Positions 61,808-64,000 of a stretch of DNA of 64,000 nt are shown here, piece by piece; position 1 is the first letter of the stretch, and each line of letters opens with the position of its first letter. This DNA comes from CAZBSE01 sp964578625 (lineage in GTDB: Bacteria; Actinomycetota; Humimicrobiia; Humimicrobiales; Humimicrobiaceae), in NCBI GenBank assembly GCA_964578625.1, contig CAZODQ010000005.1:1-64000 (forward strand). Reading direction: 5' to 3'. Below the pieces are notes generated by a model that was given only the letters and a program-made list of their open reading frames with translations, did not search any database and was not told the DNA's origin. The position numbers and the translations under genes are program-made.

Positions 61808-61879
61808 TTGGCTGGGGACGGTGGACAAAGTTAGAACCAAATTATTAAGCTTAAATGAGGATATTTTTATACCTGAATT
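61808..61879 (+). repeat. Dispersed repeat, copy B
   Basis: 72 bases, same orientation as copy A. Over 71 aligned bases it differs from copy C at only four positions. It lies between the lipoprotein gene and the hydrolase gene and includes AAGCTT within a short TTAAGCTTAA palindrome. Confidence 0.85.
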
Positions 61880-61909
61880 GATTTAGTTATTATATATTAT
61901 CAAACTTAT

Positions 61910-62773
61910 TTAACTATTCGATAAAAATTTCTTTAAAACTTTCACATACTCTGTCGGTTCTGTATAACCAGGAGTATGTCCTGCTTGGTTAAAGGTGTGA
62001 ACATATGCTTTTGGGTAAAGACTTTTTAGCTCTTCTCGGGCTTCCTTTTTTATTACATCATCAGAAGATTCCATAATCAGTATTTTCCCTGGCCAGTTAT
62101 TTAAATCACCTCTTGAAAATTTATAATTTTTCATAAAATCATATGAAGCTTTATACTGGTTAATTATTTCTTCCCTGGTAACTTTGAAATAAAACAGTTC
62201 TGTTATAAATGCTTCCCAGAATTCCTTATCTCTATCGGTTACTTTAAATAATTTAAAATAATTTCTTTTCAGCCCGTACCTTAAAATCTTTAATGGATAT
62301 TTAGGGATTAAAAAAATGGCAAGCTTTAGTATTCTTTCGGATATTGTCGAACCACTACCGGAAGTATTAGATAGAATGAGTTTTTTTACAGTATCAGGAT
62401 ATTTTCTAATAAAAGCTTGAGCGAGCCATCCTCCAAATGATTGTCCTAAAAGATATACTTCTTTTGCTTCCTCAATTTTAATTATTTTAAATATTCCTTC
62501 AATACCTTCCTCTATAGATTTTATAGCAGGATAGGTCGGAGAGATTATCCTATAGTCATTTTCCAGTATGGTTATTAATTTCTCCCAAGTTTCAGCTGAC
62601 CTAATACCACCAGGGAGAAGAACAACTGTGTTTTTAGCTTTTCCAGTAGATATATATTTCCAGTTTAGGCTATCCAGCATTAAATTTTTATATGGATGAT
62701 TTTCTCTAAATTTGAAAAATCTTTTTCTCTGTTCATCAGGTACTTTTTTATATAGTTTCTCAAAATTTTGCAT
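61910..62773 (-). CDS. Alpha/beta hydrolase
   Basis: A 287-residue alpha/beta-hydrolase with nucleophile elbow GQSFGGWLAQAF, acid MESSDDVIKK and His in NQAGHTPGYTEP, i.e. a complete Ser-Asp-His triad. An oxyanion block VVLLPGGIRSAETW is near residue 55. Substrate is unknown; no signal peptide is seen, so it is probably cytoplasmic. It is flanked by repeat copies B and C. Confidence 0.85.
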   Translation of the reverse strand: MQNFEKLYKKVPDEQRKRFFKFRENHPYKNLMLDSLNWKYISTGKAKNTVVLLPGGIRSAETWEKLITILENDYRIISPTYPAIKSIEEGIEGIFKIIKIEEAKEVYLLGQSFGGWLAQAFIRKYPDTVKKLILSNTSGSGSTISERILKLAIFLIPKYPLKILRYGLKRNYFKLFKVTDRDKEFWEAFITELFYFKVTREEIINQYKASYDFMKNYKFSRGDLNNWPGKILIMESSDDVIKKEAREELKSLYPKAYVHTFNQAGHTPGYTEPTEYVKVLKKFLSNS

Positions 62774-62935
62774 ATTTCATTAATAGAATAATTTTACTAT
62801 TAGAATACATAAATATTTTTAGCAGTTATTTATCATCTTCATCCAATATAAAAATGCTGTGTCAATTTTATAGTAATTATATAATTTCAGCAAAATATAT
62901 AAAGGGTATTTCTAAGCCGAAAATATAGTTTTTTA

Positions 62936-63006
62936 TGGTTGGGGACAGTGGACAAAGTTAGAACCAAATTATTAAGCTTAAATGAGGATATTTTTATTCC
63001 AGAATT
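62936..63006 (+). repeat. Dispersed repeat, copy C
   Basis: 71 bases starting TGGTTGGGGACAGTGGACAA, nearly identical to copy B (four differences) and in the same orientation. It lies upstream of the divergent hydrolase and last gene. Confidence 0.85.
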
Positions 63007-63062
63007 AAATTTTTGAGACTATTAACTATTCTATATCACCATAACATTAATCTTTATCTTTT

Positions 63063-63091
63063 TTAACATACTAAATGAGATATTGTATAAT
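63063..63091 (+). promoter_or_regulatory. Candidate promoter of the last gene
   Basis: TTAACA (63063-63068), 17 bases, TATAAT (63086-63091). Good match to the vegetative consensus, 110 bases before the start codon of the following gene. Confidence 0.6.
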
Positions 63092-63201
63092 CAATTTATA
63101 AAAAACTTTTTAACTGAGATAATAATAGGGTAAGGACAAGATACTATTCAACAAGCAAAGGCTTTTAAAATCTTATTAGATGAATTGTAAGGTAATTGAA
63201 T

Positions 63202-64000
63202 ATGAGTGATCCTAACCAAAAGGACCTGGAAAAAATTATTGAATCAGCGCGACGTCTTGGTGTGGAAATTGATGAAGGCGATGCCCTACAATGGTTGGCA
63301 GCGGTCTCAGCTCAAAGCAAGTCGGGGATCGAAATGGATGAGCGCTCGGGCATATTCGGACACAGTATTAGCTTGTTGGATTTCGACGATACAGACTTGG
63401 CTCACTTCCGCAAGATTGGGAGATTGGTTGAGTTTGATGATGTTCCTGGAAAGGTTGAAACTGCCCTTGCTTTATCTGGGTCTGCGGCCCAGTCTAAGAT
63501 CCAGACTTACCCTGGTGATGCTGATTATTTCGAGCGCGTGAATATTATAGCAGAGACAAGAGATAAAGCCTGTAAGATCTTGGCAAAATTAATGCGTAAA
63601 AAAGCGTTGGCGACACTGAAGGGAGATACCTTTCAACTCGTAGAAGTAAAATTTGGTTCTTACCCATTTGATTTCCGTCGTGGTGGGACAATTCATTCCA
63701 AAGATAATCCAATCTCATGGTCTCCGGAAGATATCCAAGCCGGTAAACTAGTTGGAGAAACATCCGAAGGCAAGAATGTTGAAATCCTATGGAATGATGC
63801 TGCTAAGGACCCAGGCTGGTGCAAATTGGATTGGATAGTGGCAGATCCTATCCGGAAACAACTGGTCAATGCCAGCAATATGTTAGATGTAACTTGGGAA
63901 TCTCCAGACGGAGAAATCATTCCCTTGGATAGTTACTTAGATAGTTATTTTCAAGAAGTATACTTAGATGCAGAATCAATTCCCGTTTTCAGTAAACTGG
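63202..64000 (+). CDS. Unrecognised protein, cut by the window end
   Basis: An open frame of at least 266 codons from ATG 63202 (AAGGT nine bases upstream) to the window edge. The product begins MSDPNQKDLEKIIESARRLG and includes GIFGHSISLLDFDDTDLAHF, SGSAAQSKIQTYPGDADYF and QLVEVKFGSYPFDFRRGG. The block KIQTYPGDADYFERVNI hints at a nucleotidyltransferase-like or phage-related fold, but I do not recognise a family. Codon use is much richer in G+C than the neighbours (34 of 60 bases in 63301-63360), like katG, which suggests horizontal acquisition. It has no signal peptide. Confidence 0.65.
   Translation, partial: MSDPNQKDLEKIIESARRLGVEIDEGDALQWLAAVSAQSKSGIEMDERSGIFGHSISLLDFDDTDLAHFRKIGRLVEFDDVPGKVETALALSGSAAQSKIQTYPGDADYFERVNIIAETRDKACKILAKLMRKKALATLKGDTFQLVEVKFGSYPFDFRRGGTIHSKDNPISWSPEDIQAGKLVGETSEGKNVEILWNDAAKDPGWCKLDWIVADPIRKQLVNASNMLDVTWESPDGEIIPLDSYLDSYFQEVYLDAESIPVFSKL

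Larger units (their letters stand above)
62774..63201. other. Intergenic region with repeat copy C and a promoter
   Basis: About 430 bases without a gene. It contains repeat copy C (62936-63006) and a promoter for the following gene (63063-63091). A leader of about 105 bases lies between that promoter and the next start codon; I see no riboswitch or clear hairpin in it. Confidence 0.5.

Noticed and set aside
60377..63006. Integron attC interpretation of the repeats
   Set aside because: The copies lack the paired R'/R'' inverted sequences of attC sites and no integrase is present; only the cassette-like spacing is similar.
63206..63541. A 111-codon frame on the + strand near the window end
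   Set aside because: It overlaps the longer frame starting at ATG 63202, which has a ribosome binding site, good codon use and runs to the window edge.
1..64000. CRISPR arrays, prophage or transposase genes
   Set aside because: No regularly spaced direct repeats, no phage structural genes and no transposase were found; the only repeats are the three copies at 60-63 kb.

Overview
The window is an AT-rich stretch of a bacterial chromosome, almost certainly from an anaerobic member of the Actinobacteria (Actinomycetota). The strongest sign is the run recF - DUF721/dciA - gyrB - gyrA - (DUF4870 protein) - DUF3566 protein - tRNA-Ile - tRNA-Ala at 27.0-34.4 kb. Actinobacteria such as Mycobacterium tuberculosis have this same order (Rv0003 to Rv0007, ileT, alaT). 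Here dnaA and dnaN are not upstream of recF. Low G+C, a formate dehydrogenase, NuoE/NuoF-type diaphorases and many TTG/GTG starts suggest an uncultured anaerobic, fermentative lineage. That placement is inference; no rRNA is present.

Layout. 0-3.2 kb: uronate/pectin catabolism (kduI tail, kduD, a KDPG aldolase fused to a glyoxalase-like domain, kdgK). 3.3-7 kb: zinc-ribbon protein, msrA, a DrrAB-type ABC exporter, and an ATP-cone/nuclease protein. 7-12.8 kb: a large lipoprotein followed by a polyamine-type ABC importer (potB, potC, potD, potA order). 12.8-14.9 kb: an SDR-like protein and an L,D-transpeptidase. 15-26.8 kb: redox island. On the + strand lie a Fur-NuoE fusion, a NuoF-like subunit and a HoxU-like ferredoxin subunit. 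Converging on the - strand is a formate dehydrogenase operon (nuoE, NuoF-GltD fusion, fdhA, fdhD, mobA-like). 27-34.4 kb: recF/gyrase/tRNA block. 34.4-37.5 kb: Rrf2 regulator, an orphan GatC-like PTS membrane protein and unknowns. 37.7-44.6 kb: SorC-type regulator, 2-oxoacid (pyruvate/acetoin) dehydrogenase E1a, E1b, E2, then lipB and lpd. 44.7-56.6 kb: mixed housekeeping (M23 peptidase, class I aldolase, PadR operon, glmM with a beta-helix acyltransferase, TPM protein, flavodoxin). 57.4-64 kb: Fur-type regulator with katG, then a region with three copies of a ~71-bp dispersed repeat, an acidic lipoprotein, an alpha/beta hydrolase and an unrecognised gene cut by the window end. katG and the last gene are visibly richer in G+C than their surroundings and look acquired.

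How the parts fit. Uronates would be routed through KDG and KDPG to pyruvate. Pyruvate can be oxidised by the lipoylated 2-oxoacid dehydrogenase (LipB supplies octanoyl groups, Lpd reoxidises lipoate). Formate dehydrogenase and the diaphorase modules connect formate, NAD(H), probably NADP(H), and other carriers.

The most unusual find is the 317-residue Fur-NuoE fusion. A Fur DNA-binding domain without its metal-sensing half is joined to a [2Fe-2S] NuoE domain. It sits behind a consensus promoter with a 16/19 Fur box, and an internal ribosome binding site lies at the domain boundary. It could be a regulator that is also a subunit of the enzyme it controls.
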